DNA from: Limonium bicolor
Taxonomy: Eukaryota; Streptophyta; Magnoliopsida; Caryophyllales; Plumbaginaceae
Length of the DNA: 64,000 nucleotides
Reading direction: 5' to 3'
Assembly (NCBI GenBank): GCA_023374045.1
Contig: CM041777.1
Coordinates: 479,981,594 to 480,045,593 of the forward strand
The position numbers were made by a program, and so were the translations under genes. Of the stretch, positions 1-12,696 are shown in pieces. Under the pieces are notes generated by a model that had not been told where the DNA came from, made no database searches, and saw only the letters and a list, made by a program, of their open reading frames with translations. How positions within the stretch are numbered: position 1 is the stretch's first letter; each line of letters begins with the position of its first letter.

Positions 1-861
1 ATGAAGCTTTTCCAATTTTGTAAAGATGGAAAGCTAGAGCTTGAGCTAACTAAGAATAATCTATGCTCACTTTTTGATTTGGAGCTAAAATGAGTAACTT
101 ATGGACATTTGAAGATGGAACAAGTATGGAGCTGGTTGGGCACGGTTTGGAACAGAGAGAACAAGAAGAAAACCGTGGAAGAAGAAGGGAAATGAAGAAG
201 AGAGGAGAGAGGTAGGCTAATAAGGATATTTGCTTTATAAATGCAAATAGTAACTTTCTTTACTTATCTCTTCTTTTTCCCTTATTTGATGAAGTCCATT
301 GTGACTCATCCTTAGAAAACCGGCCCCCTATCTTAAATAAGGCTAGTCATGGTCTTTGTTGACCAACTAATTATCTTATATTGATTAAAACTTAAACTAG
401 TCACTATTTGGCACTATTCACTAATCAGTGCACATATTTCTGAAATTTTTGATTTCCCATTGATTTAGGCTTCCTAATGTGATACTAATTAGTACACATG
501 TTGATTAAAGAGTAATGATGGACATTTAGCCACTCAAAACTCAATTCTAAGACAATTTCTCAAAAATGTGCTTTAAGACTTCTTAAAGCACATTTTGTGT
601 TTTAACTTGTTTTCAAGCTTGGTTTTCTTTGCTAATTGATTTAAAATGTCCATTAGCATATTACTAAAGTCTTATAATGGTATTTGGGTGCTAATCAAAG
701 TCACTCCAAGCTTTGAGCACGTTTTTGCCCTGATTGCCCTTAAGGCACTTTCTTGTGTTTTCCTTGGTTTAAATTGTCTACCAATATTTCTAAGGCATAT
801 TCTAGCCTTACTACATCATAATTTGATGTTTACTTAGCATACTTAGGTTTGGGGTATTTCA
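1..861 (-). repeat. Partial gypsy-like LTR, reverse orientation
   Basis: The right edge (about 849-861) is the reverse complement of TGAAATACCCC, the start shared by the LTRs at 3456, 13162 and 21409, so this is the 5' part of a minus-strand LTR whose remainder lies left of the window. The purine-rich stretch near 150-215 resembles 42400-42480 in the other reverse LTR, suggesting a related but diverged family. No coding capacity is recognised. Immediately right of it (862 on) there is no polypurine tract in the expected orientation, so it may be a solo LTR or a broken end. Confidence 0.65.
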
Positions 862-3455
862 CCAAGAGGAGACTGGAACTTACGACAGCACGGGGCGACA
901 TGCTTAGCAGTCGCGAGGACCTGGCTGGTCAAGCAGCAGTAGGAAGAGAAGCACTAAGCGTGCAACGAAGCGGACAAAGGAGCAGTAATGAAACCCGAGA
1001 CACAAGTCTGCGAGACAATAAACGCTAGATAATACCACCAATGGTATACTAACTGACTGAAGACATAGTCAGGAGTGATTAATTCCAAAACTGCAATGCC
1101 GAGAGGTTACAATACCTGGCCGACATAACTCAGACAGCTACGAGAACATTTAGGAGATATATTCTGAAAGGGCTACAAAAGTAGTGCCTAGACAAGTAAG
1201 ACTCGGTAACCACAACAGATGTGTAGGAACGAGCAACAAGGAAACACAGAACAAATAAACAGGGATCTCCAAGGATTGGAGAAGCACCTTGATCAATGAC
1301 AGCCATGTCAAGATCAGTGAGAAGTTGCTCAGAAGATTGATTAACCCAAGTAAAGGATCAGCGGATCAAAGGAAGAGCTGACAAAGCTACCAAATAAGCA
1401 AGGAAACAATACCGTGACCGGTATAGGTTAACCCGAAAACCAACAGTACCACACACTTGCCACGGCAAGTGCAGTAATAGATATATTCAGAGATTCTTAG
1501 CAATAACCAGTACTTAGTACAGTACCATGACCGCAATGAAGCAACTACAGGATCACACATCCTAAAGACTTGAAGAATGGAACCTTGGAAGGGCCAAACG
1601 GCCTGCCCATTGCATTAAAGGATATACCACTCAGCAGGAAGCTAGACTCGGTCAGAATCAACCGGCATTGAAATGCCACAAAAAAATTTCTTTCAAACCC
1701 AAAATTTTCTTTTAAAACTCAAATTTCTTTTAAACCCCCAGATTTTAAAACCAAACCAGAAGATTCACAATAAGATATCATAGGACGATATAAGAGGAGT
1801 CGACAACAGAATACTTCACCTAGGCGTGTGATGAACACTACGAGTGTACAAAAATGAGATGTGGGACGACCGCACTCCGATGGGAGCTTGCGGGCCTGAC
1901 AGGCCTACTTATAGGTTGGTCGGGTAAGTAGCAATGTATCAGTAGAGTACCCCACATATGTACACCAGTGGTGTACGGAACACGGGAAGTAGTCAACTCC
2001 GTTCTATGGACAGCAAGTAAATTCAAACAAGGACAATTGAACATCTTGGACCATTGATGTGGAAGAACGCAGCTAAGCTAACGAGTATAAAGAAATCAGA
2101 GAATACATCTAAGGAGAACGAATAAGGGTTAGATAGTGCAAGGAGCACAGAATGGTAAGTATAGACATTGGATATGTCTCAAGCTTCGTGAAGGAAACAC
2201 ATGATAGCCGAGTGAGTACCCAGCTTAAACACAATAAGGCAGAGGCCTACACGGACACGTTAATGTTCAATGAACGGGATAGAATACCCAAACAATCATC
2301 ATGGCTACCGGAAATATTATTCTGCACCGAGAAGGTGTTAAACCCAATCAAGAACACTAGGAGAAAGCATAATGGTCTACCCTACAATGGGAGACATTGC
2401 AACCCTAAACGGGAAAGGTTCGGTATATAGTACCGCAAGCAGTATATTGGCTGAACACACTCATAATTAGTAGCCAAATGTAATGGCGTAACTTAACGAC
2501 ACCCAGGAGCAATCCTTGAAGGGTGTCTGAGTTAACAATAGTTGAATGAAGTGCCGCGATAAGAACCCGGGAGCTAAATGAACACTCAATTAGAACACCA
2601 AAAGGATTTCACCTGACGGGAAATACCCTAAATCATTAAGGGGCACTGATTAATGCCATATTGTCTAAGGGGCCTCCCATGGGCGGAAGCGTAATTGAAC
2701 GACCTTGCCATGAAGCCCAGTAATACCTCCAACCCTATGATGGTATACAAGGAGGGGGAAACATGTATAAACAGCCTGCAAGGAGCATAGCTCGCAGCAA
2801 TAAGGCTTAAAAGCCATGAACCAACTACGTCATGTAGATTTAAATGGTTTCAAACCCACGTTAAATGATAAGAAGAATTGCCGAGAATGGCGAGTGAAGA
2901 AATGTTTTTTCCTACAATGAGTAGAACGACAATCGAATCTCTCAATTTGAACTCAATATAATGAGTGGCTTGGAGTAATGGCTACCTCAGTGTCACTATC
3001 ACTAGGGCATCAGCCTAGTATACAGTTGACGAGGCTTTTAATTGCCTTTCATGCCTTCCGTAGTAAGAGTAGCACAGAGGCATAAGAATCTAAATGATGA
3101 CAACACCAATCCAGCCGCACTTGGGCACTACGAGAAATCAGAGGACTGAAGGTACCACTAGTTACCATAAGGCCGCTAATGTGGTGAGTATGTGAAACCT
3201 TAAAAAGGTTTTCACTTATTATAACATCAAAACTTACGCATGTAATTTTTGCCAAGAGACAGCTTGAACAGGGAAGTGAAATTCCCAAACTAGGAATAGA
3301 AAGGAGCTTTGATAGTAACGGCTGATAACTGAAAGAGTAGTCGGACTAGAAGCAAACACCGGACGAATACGCTCGAAGAGCAGGGAGAATTAAAAGAGTA
3401 GTATACTCTGCAGTCAACCAAGCAAACGACGAACCATTATATAAGTGGTGGAAGT
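862..3455 (+). other. Internal non-coding DNA of outer element, left part
   Basis: No reading frame here resembles a retrotransposon protein. A block around 1770-2000 is alignable with 11270-11510 in the inner element, sharing phrases such as accgcactccgat and gtagtcaactccg, which marks it as the post-gag internal region of a related family. The open frames here are short and unsupported. Confidence 0.6.
3451..3455. repeat. Target-site duplication of inner element, left copy (gaagt)
   Basis: The five bases gaagt directly precede the TG of the 5' LTR and recur right after the final CA of the 3' LTR at 18349-18353. This shows that both ends of the inner element are original. Confidence 0.92.
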
Positions 3456-6400
3456 TGAAATACCCCAAACTAATAAAACATGGATTAAACATCTAATCAC
3501 ATTAATTAAGGCCTAAACATTCCTTAAAAGTCAACTGAGAACAACAGTGCTCAACACAAAGCAAGATATTGTACCTTTTGACTGTTTAGGGTAAATAAAT
3601 ACCCAAATGAACTTCTTAGGACCTAAACTTTGTCCTAAGCTTATTAACACATAACTAAACACATTACAATTGTTGGAAAACACTCCAACACAAAGAACAA
3701 GCATTTACATGCTTCAAGGTCAAGTAGGGCAAAAATGTGCTCTAAGAAAACCTTAAAGGTTTAATGACCTCTATTTTGTATAAAATTGGATTCCTAAGAT
3801 CACTTATCATGTAAGGAACACAAAAAAACTGTTCTCAAAGAAAATAGAGCTCAGAAACACCCTGTGACACAAAATGTGCACTAAAACACCTTAAAGCACG
3901 TTTTTGTGTATGAGCTCTAAGATAATGACTTTTTGTCATTTTAAAGACTGGAGTATATTGTTTAAAATATTAATGTGACATGATAGACTATATTATAAAT
4001 TCTAAATCAATGTTTGGAAAATAAAAATCAAAATGGGCAATTTAGTATGAATAGTAACCCAAATAGTGCATTTTTAAGCAAAATTGACTAAGTATGGTCA
4101 ATGGTCAATGAATGACCACCATCCCTTGGAAGTCGGCAGGCATAGAGCATGGAATACAGCTCACTCAACTTTGATACAAAATATCCAGATAATTAAGTGA
4201 GTCATCATTTACTATTACATTAAATAACATTAACTTAACCCAAAAGCAAATTTAGGCTTCCTTTCTGATTTGCTTCTGTCCCAGCCGACACCACACCTTG
4301 CACACTCTCCCTTTGGCTTCTCCAAACCGTGGCTAACTCACCAAGAACAGAGAAGAACACCTTGCTACCTAGGTAAGCATAATTAGTCATTTTATGTCCA
4401 TTTGCTTCACAATTCTTTCCTCTTTCCATGGAGCAAAGCATCAACCATTTCCATAAATGTTCTTAGGTTGTTTTGGAGGTTAAATGGAGGGTGTATCTCG
4501 GCATTAACAAGGGAAGAAGGTGGAGAAATCTAATCTTGTTCTTAAAGTATAAAAATGTGCTTTAAGCACTTATCCTTTGATTCTCATCAATTCCGGTTGT
4601 AAAGCTTTGTTTTATAAGCTTATAATCTTCATCTTAACATACTTATTCAGTTGGTATATCAAGATCTTGAAAGGTATAGCCAGATCCAAGCCAAAAACAC
4701 CATTTTAGGCATTTTAAACAAGGTAAAAATTAGCCATCTTCTAATCTGAGTTATACTAGTTTAAAGCTTGGTTTTAGTAGCTCTTTCGATGCTCTTTCTC
4801 TACTGTAAAAACAGGCCGAGATCAACTTTGGTTACTTTGGTATTCTAAGGTAAATTTTACCTTGAAAATTGACATTAAACACTTCTTATGGTTAGATCTT
4901 ACTTGGGGACTAATCATGCCTTAATTGCTGTTGAAAACATGTAAACTAAGCTGTGGAAATATTATCTCCATACAGCCGTGGCCAAACAAGGCCTTAGATT
5001 GGCAAAAACAAGGTATAAATCTCTTAAACCTACACTTGGTATATTAATATGTGTTTATACATATTTATAAAATTGTGCCATGAGTTAAATGGTTTATTAA
5101 GGTCTTATTGGGACCTTAGGTGATTAAGGAATGGTTTAGTAAATTTTATAACTAATTAATTAGCATAATTGTCAAATTTAAGACATTATGTGGAAAATTG
5201 GTAATTAATGAAAATATATGGTAAGGGCCGAGAGTTTACAGCATTTTTGGGCATTTATGTGTAATTTATTTTATAAGCTAATGTTTGTAATAAGGCCATG
5301 CACTTTAGGCCATTTTATTTTTGCATTTATAAGGTTTTATTTAAGTTTAGGTGGTGAATGTATACTACCGCATGGAAATGTGGTATAAACCATAATTAAA
5401 TTAAATTTGGGGGCTATATAAGAATAAAGCCGAAAATGAGAGGTTTAAATGAGTTTATATAAAAATTATAAGATTATATAAAGTTTTGGGGTTATATTGT
5501 AATTTCTGAAAAGATATGGTTATAAACCATAATTATAAGGAATTGGTGGTCAAGGAAATATTAAGGTGGTCAACCTTGACCATATGGTAGGTTTTGACCA
5601 AATTAGATAAGTTAAGTAAATTATTTAAGGTTTTATTATAAGATAAGTATTTAATTGTAACAATTTTATAACATATGTGGTATATGTGTTATTACCGAAA
5701 GTTAAGGGTGTATAATGGTATTATAAACACCCATGGGCTATTAGGAATTTTTAGGAATTTATTGGGTTGATTTTGGAATTTAAAATAAACTATATAGTAT
5801 AATATATAGTTATTATGTCATTATGACACTTTGGAATAAAAGATGGGGTGTAATAATAAAAAGCGAGAATATATGGGTTAGTAATAATATTTATAACCCT
5901 TGGGTGAAATTTGGTGATTTTTAGAACTATATAAGAGTATTTATTAAGATATATGTATAATATATAGTTTTAAGGATATAATAAAACTATATGTTATAAA
6001 TTGGGCCAAATGGAAATTATAGAATATATTGAGGTCTGTTCGGAATTTTAAAAATATAACCATAGGTTATACCATTTTATAAGTTAAAAATGTTATATTA
6101 TATGATGTATATAACATGTTATAAATAATGGGGTGATTTTGTAAATAAAGGAAACTATGGATTATGAAAAAGAATAAGGTTTTTATATGGTGCCCATGCG
6201 GCAATATTAAATAGTTTTGTATAAAAACTATAGGTTATAAATTTAAGGAAATAAAAATATCATATTATATGATATTAGTATATGGTATAACATTACATAA
6301 TGTTATGTGGTCAAAATAGAATTTAAATAAAGAAAAGGGCTGTATCGAATTTATAAAAGTTTGGAATGTGAATTTTAGACTAAGGTCTATAATGTTATAA

Positions 6401-8645
6401 ATGTTATAACAATTATATGGTATTATGTGGTTTTAGATGGAATTAATGAAGAAGGATATTCACATTATATAATGTGACAAACTATAAATAAATAAGATTT
6501 ATAAACTAAGGTATTTATGAATAAACCTTAGGAGTTGTTGTTATACAACATAAATTGTTACATAATATTAGGATAATGATCTTAATATAAGTTGTGTAAT
6601 ATAATACAACTAATCGGAATAATCATCTAATATAAGATGATAAAATGTAACATATAATATAAGAGTTTTATAACTCATGAAACTTACCTATGTGGTAAAT
6701 ATATATATATATATATATATATACAAGAATAATGTATATAAGGATGGATATATATTATGGTTGGAAACCATATAATATAATGGTGGTGGTTATTACAAAA
6801 TAGTTACAAACTATAAGTTATGAGTTTTTGAATGCAAATATAATTTGCTAAGATAATGGGTTATATAATACAATGTATTATAATGGATGGTGGAAAAATA
6901 ATACTATATAATAAATAATGCATGCATACATGCAACTATAGGTTATATACCTAAATTTAATGGTGGATAAGATTAAAGAAATATAACGAATTATACTTAA
7001 CAGTCGAAATATTTTGACATACGAGTTTTAGTAACAAAGCCGGCTGGTTTAGAGAAACCCGTAACAATTAACTGTAGAAATGCGGGGATGAACTGTCGGG
7101 GTTACTTGTTATTCGGAAATACCGGACGTAGTTAGTCATGGAGACTGACTTATAGTTTTATTACCGTTTAGATCATACTTCAGACGGAGGCGCTTGACGA
7201 GCTAGTGGTCTACACTGCGCATCCTAGGTCTTGGTGAACGGTATGTAAAGGGGTTTGATCTGAGTTGTCCTAAGGAAACTCCTTGGGCTCGGATTTGGTT
7301 GATATCACTGTGTGTTAAGTGTTTTGGATACATGTATGTGATTGTGTGCAACTGCATTAATTATTATGCACGAGCGTCCTACGGGACTAACACTACGTCG
7401 ACTATAGATCGATATAAACATACATATATGTTATTGTGATAACAAAACGGTTACTTGATATAATACCATAGTATTAATATTAAGTATATGACGACCTAAG
7501 TAAAACACTTAGGAAACGAGTCACGACATTGTCGGTCTCTAGAGCATGGATCTCGAACATGAATATGACCTAGATTATTTCTAGGTAAGCATGAGACCCA
7601 TTGGGCAGCTAATTAATAATTATATTCTCCATAAGACTAAGAGCATATCTTAAACATTATGAGAGAGAGATGGTATGAGTTGTGGTGAGGAATCCCGGTA
7701 GTTTACGAACTACTTGGTTGCGCATTTGTGATCACTGAGGGGTTCCCGATTGGGTTCCGCTCCAGGTTTATACCCAACGAGCCCTATTCGGATCGTGGGT
7801 CAGGTGGCTACGGCCTTTTATATGGACGTCTTACGAGACAAAAGAGAATAGTCAGGGGCCTCCGGACCTCTGGCGAAATGAGCACCTTTGTGTGTACGGG
7901 AGGACTACTGTCCATGGTGAGGTTATCGGGTTGTCTCAACATGAGGCCCAACTGGTATTAATTAAACATGGTTTGGATGGGGCCTTGAAGGCCAAGGTAA
8001 ATTAACTATGGAAACCGTTCGCTACGGCGATTGTACATTGTACATTATACTGCAATTATTTCGATACGTTCGATTATACAACTGTTGTTAGTGATAGGAA
8101 ATGAATGTTTGGATTGGATGGATGGTTATGTTTATTTGCAGGATATTACAGTATTGATTATATCTGTAAAATGGTAAAGCATGAAACCAATCCAATAATA
8201 AGATGGTTAAAATGACAAAGTGACCATTAGGGTCCAGGCCCGGCATACTGAGTATCTATCGCTGATACTACACCATTATGCAGGTTGTTGATTATCGCCG
8301 AAGCCGAAGTGTGGGAACAGGGTAATTAGAGTTTATTTTAATTACCGCACATGGAGTTGTATTATGGTATGGTTATGTATATTCAGGACTGGGTAGACGC
8401 TCACTTGTCGACGTTTATGGTGTATGGATTTAGTATGATGTATAGGAAGTTATCTCGTTATCACAGCGGTTAGCATTTGTTTATGTTGGTTGTTGGTGAT
8501 AGTTTGGCTTCGTTGCTCGCATGGGCGAGTAATGGCCGGTGACACCCGAGTGAGTATTGTTGTTGTTATTATTTCTTCCGCTGTAAGACGTTTTATTTAT
8601 TTCTACGTGAGAGATTATTACACGATTATGGAGAGGGGTGTTACA
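3456..8645 (+). repeat. 5' LTR of inner element (5190 bp)
   Basis: It is a near-identical direct repeat of 13162-18348, with TG at 3456-3457 and CA at 8644-8645. It is AT-rich through roughly 5000-7000 and more balanced toward the 3' end. The short open frames inside (for example 7728-7961) recur in both LTRs simply because the LTR is duplicated. I cannot place U3/R/U5 boundaries with confidence. Confidence 0.93.
6699..6723. repeat. (AT)n microsatellite in 5' LTR
   Basis: An uninterrupted AT run of about 25 bp. The matching place in the 3' LTR (16404-16416) has only about 13 bp, so the tract changed length after insertion. Confidence 0.9.
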
Positions 8646-8649
8646 AAAG

Positions 8650-8661
8650 TGGTATCAGAGC
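8650..8661 (+). other. Primer binding site, initiator-Met tRNA type
   Basis: tggtatcagagc lies four bases after the 5' LTR. This is the standard plant PBS complementary to the 3' end of initiator methionine tRNA. It forms the left arm of a perfect hairpin at 8654-8677. Confidence 0.9.
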
Positions 8662-8677
8662 GGAGTACCGCTCTGAT
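8654..8677 (+). other. Perfect hairpin overlapping the PBS
   Basis: atcagagcgg (8654-8663) pairs perfectly with ccgctctgat (8668-8677) across a four-base loop, agta. Most of the PBS is in the left arm, so the RNA structure could mask or present the primer site. Confidence 0.75.
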
Positions 8678-9505
8678 GACGAGGAAAATAGGTTAAGATA
8701 GTGAGCTTAGGACTTGGGAAATTACGGGAACCATTTGTGACGTACGAGATGATTCGTCTTAAAAGATATTGAGTTTAGTAACACAAATTACGTGATATAC
8801 TAGCCTTAAAGGCAATTCAATATCTACTGGTTGTGTACGGTAAATTACCGAGTATTTATGAGACATACTGTACTACAGATGTCTAGGGGAACTAGAGGGC
8901 GTGGTACTGGTAGAGGTGGAGGCGGTGACCCCGTGGTTCCAGGAGTTGCTGAGACGATTGCTGCCGTTCTCGCACAGCTTGGTACTCAAATTGGAGGAGC
9001 ACCAGCCCACCCGCCACAGCCCAGGGAAACGAACTGGCTGAAGTCAGTTACCGAGACCCGACCACCTACATATTCTAGGGAGCCAGACCCCGTAGCCTTA
9101 GGGCGTTTCATTGTTGAACATGAGAAGGCCTACGAAGCTTTGTAAGTACCTGCCAACCAGAAGGTTGTCATTGCTGCTTTCCTTCTGAAGGATGCAGCCA
9201 GCACTTGGTGGAGGTTGGTCAAGGACCATCACCTGGCTACGCCCGACTTTTCGTGGGCTGCCATTGTCGAGTTGCTGAGGGGGAAGTACTATCCGGCACA
9301 TCTTAAGAAGAAGAAACGCCATGAGTTCGAGACATTATCTCAGGGAGGTCTGACCGTGGATGAGTACTACGCTCGATTCATTGGTCTGCTGGACTTTATC
9401 CCCGGAGTTGATTACTCAGAGACCGTGAAGGTCGAGAAGTTCCGGGGGGGATTGTTGTTTCGCATCCAGATGGCGATGGGTGCTACCCTCTACACTACCA
9501 TCCAG

Positions 9506-9584
9506 GTATTAACATGAAAGCCATAAATTCTTTACTTACTACATTACCGATTAACTTTGTGAGAGCTTACCAATGAGATTCCAG
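9506..9584 (+). other. Probable GT-AG intron 1 in gag (79 bp)
   Basis: The coding frame stops at ...TIQ (codon ends 9505) and resumes at ECYDAASRTELMLQI (9585) in phase 0. The gap begins gtatt, ends ttccag and is AT-rich. Inferred from frame and splice-site consensus only. Confidence 0.7.
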
Positions 9585-9723
9585 GAGTGTTATGACGCTG
9601 CCTCGAGGACGGAGCTAATGCTCCAGATCGGGAAGAGACTCTCGGGACAAAGAAGAGAAAGAACCCTGAGGGAGAGTCTGAGGGTGGAGGAGCATCTCCA
9701 GGCGATAGCCAGAAGAAGGGAAA

Positions 9724-9797
9724 GTAAGGACTTATCCCGTTCTAAATTGTTTACCATATTAAATACCTTATGAATGCTGACCCGAGACCTTAAACAG
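9724..9797 (+). other. Probable GT-AG intron 2 in gag (74 bp)
   Basis: It begins gtaagg, a strong plant donor, and ends aaacag. The upstream exon ends after two bases of a Lys codon, which is completed by the first base downstream; Lys-rich gag sequence then continues (KFFQRKG). Confidence 0.7.
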
Positions 9798-9916
9798 GAA
9801 ATTCTTTCAGAGGAAAGGGCAGTAGGGTCACCAGGGAGCGAAGGGGAAAGAGCCCGTCCTTCGGTTGACCGGCCCAGTTATAGATGCTCAGCCTCTGAGA
9901 TCTGCACCTCCTAAGG

Positions 9917-10001
9917 GTGAGAACACCTACCTCTTAAATTAAATTATGACCTTAACCTTTATATTATCAGATTTTAACTTAAAACTAAATGCTACCATTA
10001 G
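9917..10001 (+). other. Probable GT-AG intron 3 in gag (85 bp)
   Basis: It begins gtgag and ends attag. A Gly codon is split g/gc across the gap, after which the zinc-knuckle exon continues in frame. It is AT-rich and contains stops in the reading frame, as expected of an intron. Confidence 0.7.
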
Positions 10002-12493
10002 GCACCGGACAGCCCCATCGCCATTTCTATTGTAAGCGTTGTGGAAGGGACCATCCTGGGGTCGACTGCAATGGCCGCAAAGTTGAGTGTCGGTGTTGCA
10101 AGAAAGAGGGCCACCGGGAGTTCGAGTGCTGGATGAACCCAGAGAGCCGTAACTACAGGCCACCAAGGAATACTCAGAAGACCTCAGTTGGAGGATCTGG
10201 AGTACCCCGAGGCGGTCAGGATGGCCAGACATCTACTGATGCTGGAGCCCAGAGAGGCAAGGGAGTAGATAGGGCATGAGTACTCTGAACTCCATGAGAC
10301 CGCTGGTGGAAGACTTTTACTTACTATGTTATGTACTTACCTTGGATGTTAGACAGAGATATGTTATAAGTATGTGGGAGTGTGTCATCTCTCCTTTTGT
10401 GTATTACTTTTGAGACTAGTTTTGTGGACTCGATGCGAGTAACCTTGGAACCTTGACGGATTATATATATGAACAGGATGTTAATGCTTACATTATCATG
10501 TAGCCCATACTCGACGACACAGAGTCAATGAGACCAATGATTACTAAACCAATATTCCCACCTGCATGGCGCACTTGCTATTGCAAGCGCTATGACAAGT
10601 AAACCACTAAAATTTCCATCTGCCTTGCGCACTTGACAGAGCAAGTGCAGCAACTGCAACTATTACTTTTTAATCTTTTATTATATATATAAAAAAATTA
10701 TTTTCATATTTTCATACAAACCTTGAGATTAGAAACCTATGCAACCTTGGGAAGACCGTTAGTCCGACCACTGCAACTGGAGAAATTATACAGCCATTGT
10801 GATTGTAAACCACACCAGTTTAATTATTCGGGAATTGTCAGACATGGCTTATTAGCCAAATACCATCAGTGAATACCTGCATTTAATGCTAATCACTATT
10901 AATGATGAATGTTTAGTCCTTATAGACAAGAATACCCTTTGTAGATGTACCACCGTCAGTGAGGATGGTTAGGAAGTGGAGAGCCAAGTTGCTCAAGCTA
11001 TTATGCAATCTGCAATATATCCAATTACACGGATGAGGGAACAAATATGAACTACAGATGAGATGTGATCATGATAAACAGGGAGGACAGGAATATATGT
11101 TGTTGTACTCAATGAGATCGAGACAGAAGAACCAGCTTTGCTAAATGTAGCACGAATTTTACTTACACCGAGCTGAATAACACCGGCTTATGGCACAAAT
11201 TACCACTGATGCCACTAGGGCAATAGCACTTACAACAAGGTAACCGATAACATGAGCTAATAAACAAAAAAAAGGATATCCATCAAAGGGAGATTGACAA
11301 CAGAATACTTCACAATACCCGTGTGACAGACATTACCAGTTTACTAAACGAGACATGGGATGACCGCACTCCGATAGGCGCATGTGGGCCTGACAGACTT
11401 ATTTATGAGTTAGTCGGGTAAGTAGTAATGTATCAGTATGGTACCCTATGCAAGTAGACAAGTAGTTAGGAACACGAGAAGTAGTCAACTCCGTACTACG
11501 GACAATAAGACAGATTACCTCGAAGATGGACGAGAAGAGCCGCAGTTAAATCAACGGACTAGTTAAGTCAAGAACCTTCAACAGAGAGAAGTAGACAGTA
11601 TACAATGAAGATAAAGGAACCTTTCAAGGACGTGAATACTAAGGAAAGAAACATGGAAACCCATTTTGGACGAATTATATGTAGAATCCTCATAAGGATC
11701 GAGCAAATTCTTGCAATCCAAAGGAAATCTACCAGATGGTGTGGACATAAACGCGTGACTACGCAACGATGAGAGACAAAGCTAATATACTAGCAGATAC
11801 CTCAAGCAAGGAACAATGGACTTGGAATGTACCACTCACATGATAATTCGCTCATCTTATTTGTTTGACTCATTAGATATTAGCTGCTGAGAGTTTACGC
11901 CTCTACACTCTGTAGGACTGAGTGTTTTGGTATTACACTTGGGCAGTTACTAATCTAGTGGGAATACAGGAAGATGTAATGGATATCAACAAGAGTGTGT
12001 ATCAAAGAACTACAACAGTGTGTTACTCCGGAACAAAACCACCAGGAGACATGGATGACAGTTATCATCTCCGTGGACATACAGGCTGGTACGTCTTAGT
12101 ATTACAAAGACAAGTGCAAAGAGCACTAAGTACTAAACAATAGCCAATGTCATATTACACCTCAAGCTGAATATCAGTGAGAGAAAACACACGCATGTAT
12201 GTTAGTGATCCAAATGAGAGGATACACAGCAATGAAAAGAGCAAACTGAGCCTATGTTCGTGGGTCTGCACCTCAATGCGGAGCGAGGGGGCCCATTAGA
12301 ACGAACTTGGGAGAGAGCACAAATAGTTCAGTACCTCACCCTTTATGTATTGTGGGCCCCAGAAGGGCTAGAGTCATACCCGTCTCTCTGATATGAGGAT
12401 AATCCACGAGGTGATAAACTCTTTGAGAGCCAAGTATCCAGTGCTCCTTGTTGAGCGGCTGTTGTATACTTGTGGGGTACAGGGGCGTAACCA

Positions 12494-12511
12494 TTTTTAA
12501 GGGGGGTAGAG
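12494..12511 (+). other. Internal PPT-like tract
   Basis: tttttaaggggggtagag lies about 650 bp before the 3' LTR and closely matches the functional PPT at 13146-13161. The outer element has an equivalent second tract at 20096-20113. Confidence 0.6.
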
Positions 12512-12553
12512 CCTCTTGGATGTGCACGTGTGTACACTAAGTTTTGTTGTTTC

Positions 12554-12696
12554 GTATGCGGGGCATACAGTAGTTTGTGGTATGCGGGGCATACGAGGTT
12601 TGTTTATGGTTTGTTTTGTATGCATGGCATACAGTGAATTGGTGGTATGCGGGGCATACGATGTTTTGTTGGTTATGTTTGGTACGCGGGGCGTAC
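12554..12696 (+). repeat. Array of five GTATGC-NNN-GCATAC hairpins
   Basis: Perfect 6-bp stems with 3-base loops lie at 12554-12568, 12580-12594, 12618-12632, 12645-12659 and 12682-12696. Four use gtatgc/gcatac. The fifth uses gtacgc/gcgtac, a paired change on both arms that keeps the stem. Loops are ggg except atg in the third. Spacers are T/G-rich and not themselves conserved. Confidence 0.85.

Larger units (their letters stand above)
8879..10279 (+). pseudogene. gag: gag (capsid-nucleocapsid) of inner element, decayed, with three introns
   Basis: This is a Ty3/gypsy-type Gag. The N-terminus is Gly/Arg-rich (MSRGTRGRGTGRGGG from ATG 8879; an in-frame ATG at 8831 is the alternative start). 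The capsid domain follows (AAFLLKDAASTWW, LRGKYYP, LTVDEYYARF, VEKFRGGL at about 9160-9450). The C-terminus has two zinc knuckles near 10032-10128: C-KR-C-GRD-H-PGVD-C and C-RC-C-KKEG-H-REFE-C. The frame is interrupted by three gaps that start GT and end AG (9506-9584, 9724-9797, 9917-10001), and the coding frame resumes in matching phase across each. True lesions are an in-frame TAA at 9143-9145, a TAG at 9823-9825 and a one-base frameshift near 9630. The protein would coat and package the element's RNA. There is no downstream pol. Translation from this copy is unlikely. Confidence 0.85.

Noticed and set aside
7728..7961. 77-codon ORF present twice (also 17430-17663)
   Set aside because: The duplication is explained by the LTR pair; there is no family motif and no independent evidence of selection.
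8654..8677. tRNA gene or fragment at the PBS
   Set aside because: Only the complement of a tRNA 3' end plus a hairpin; no cloverleaf arms. It is a primer binding site.
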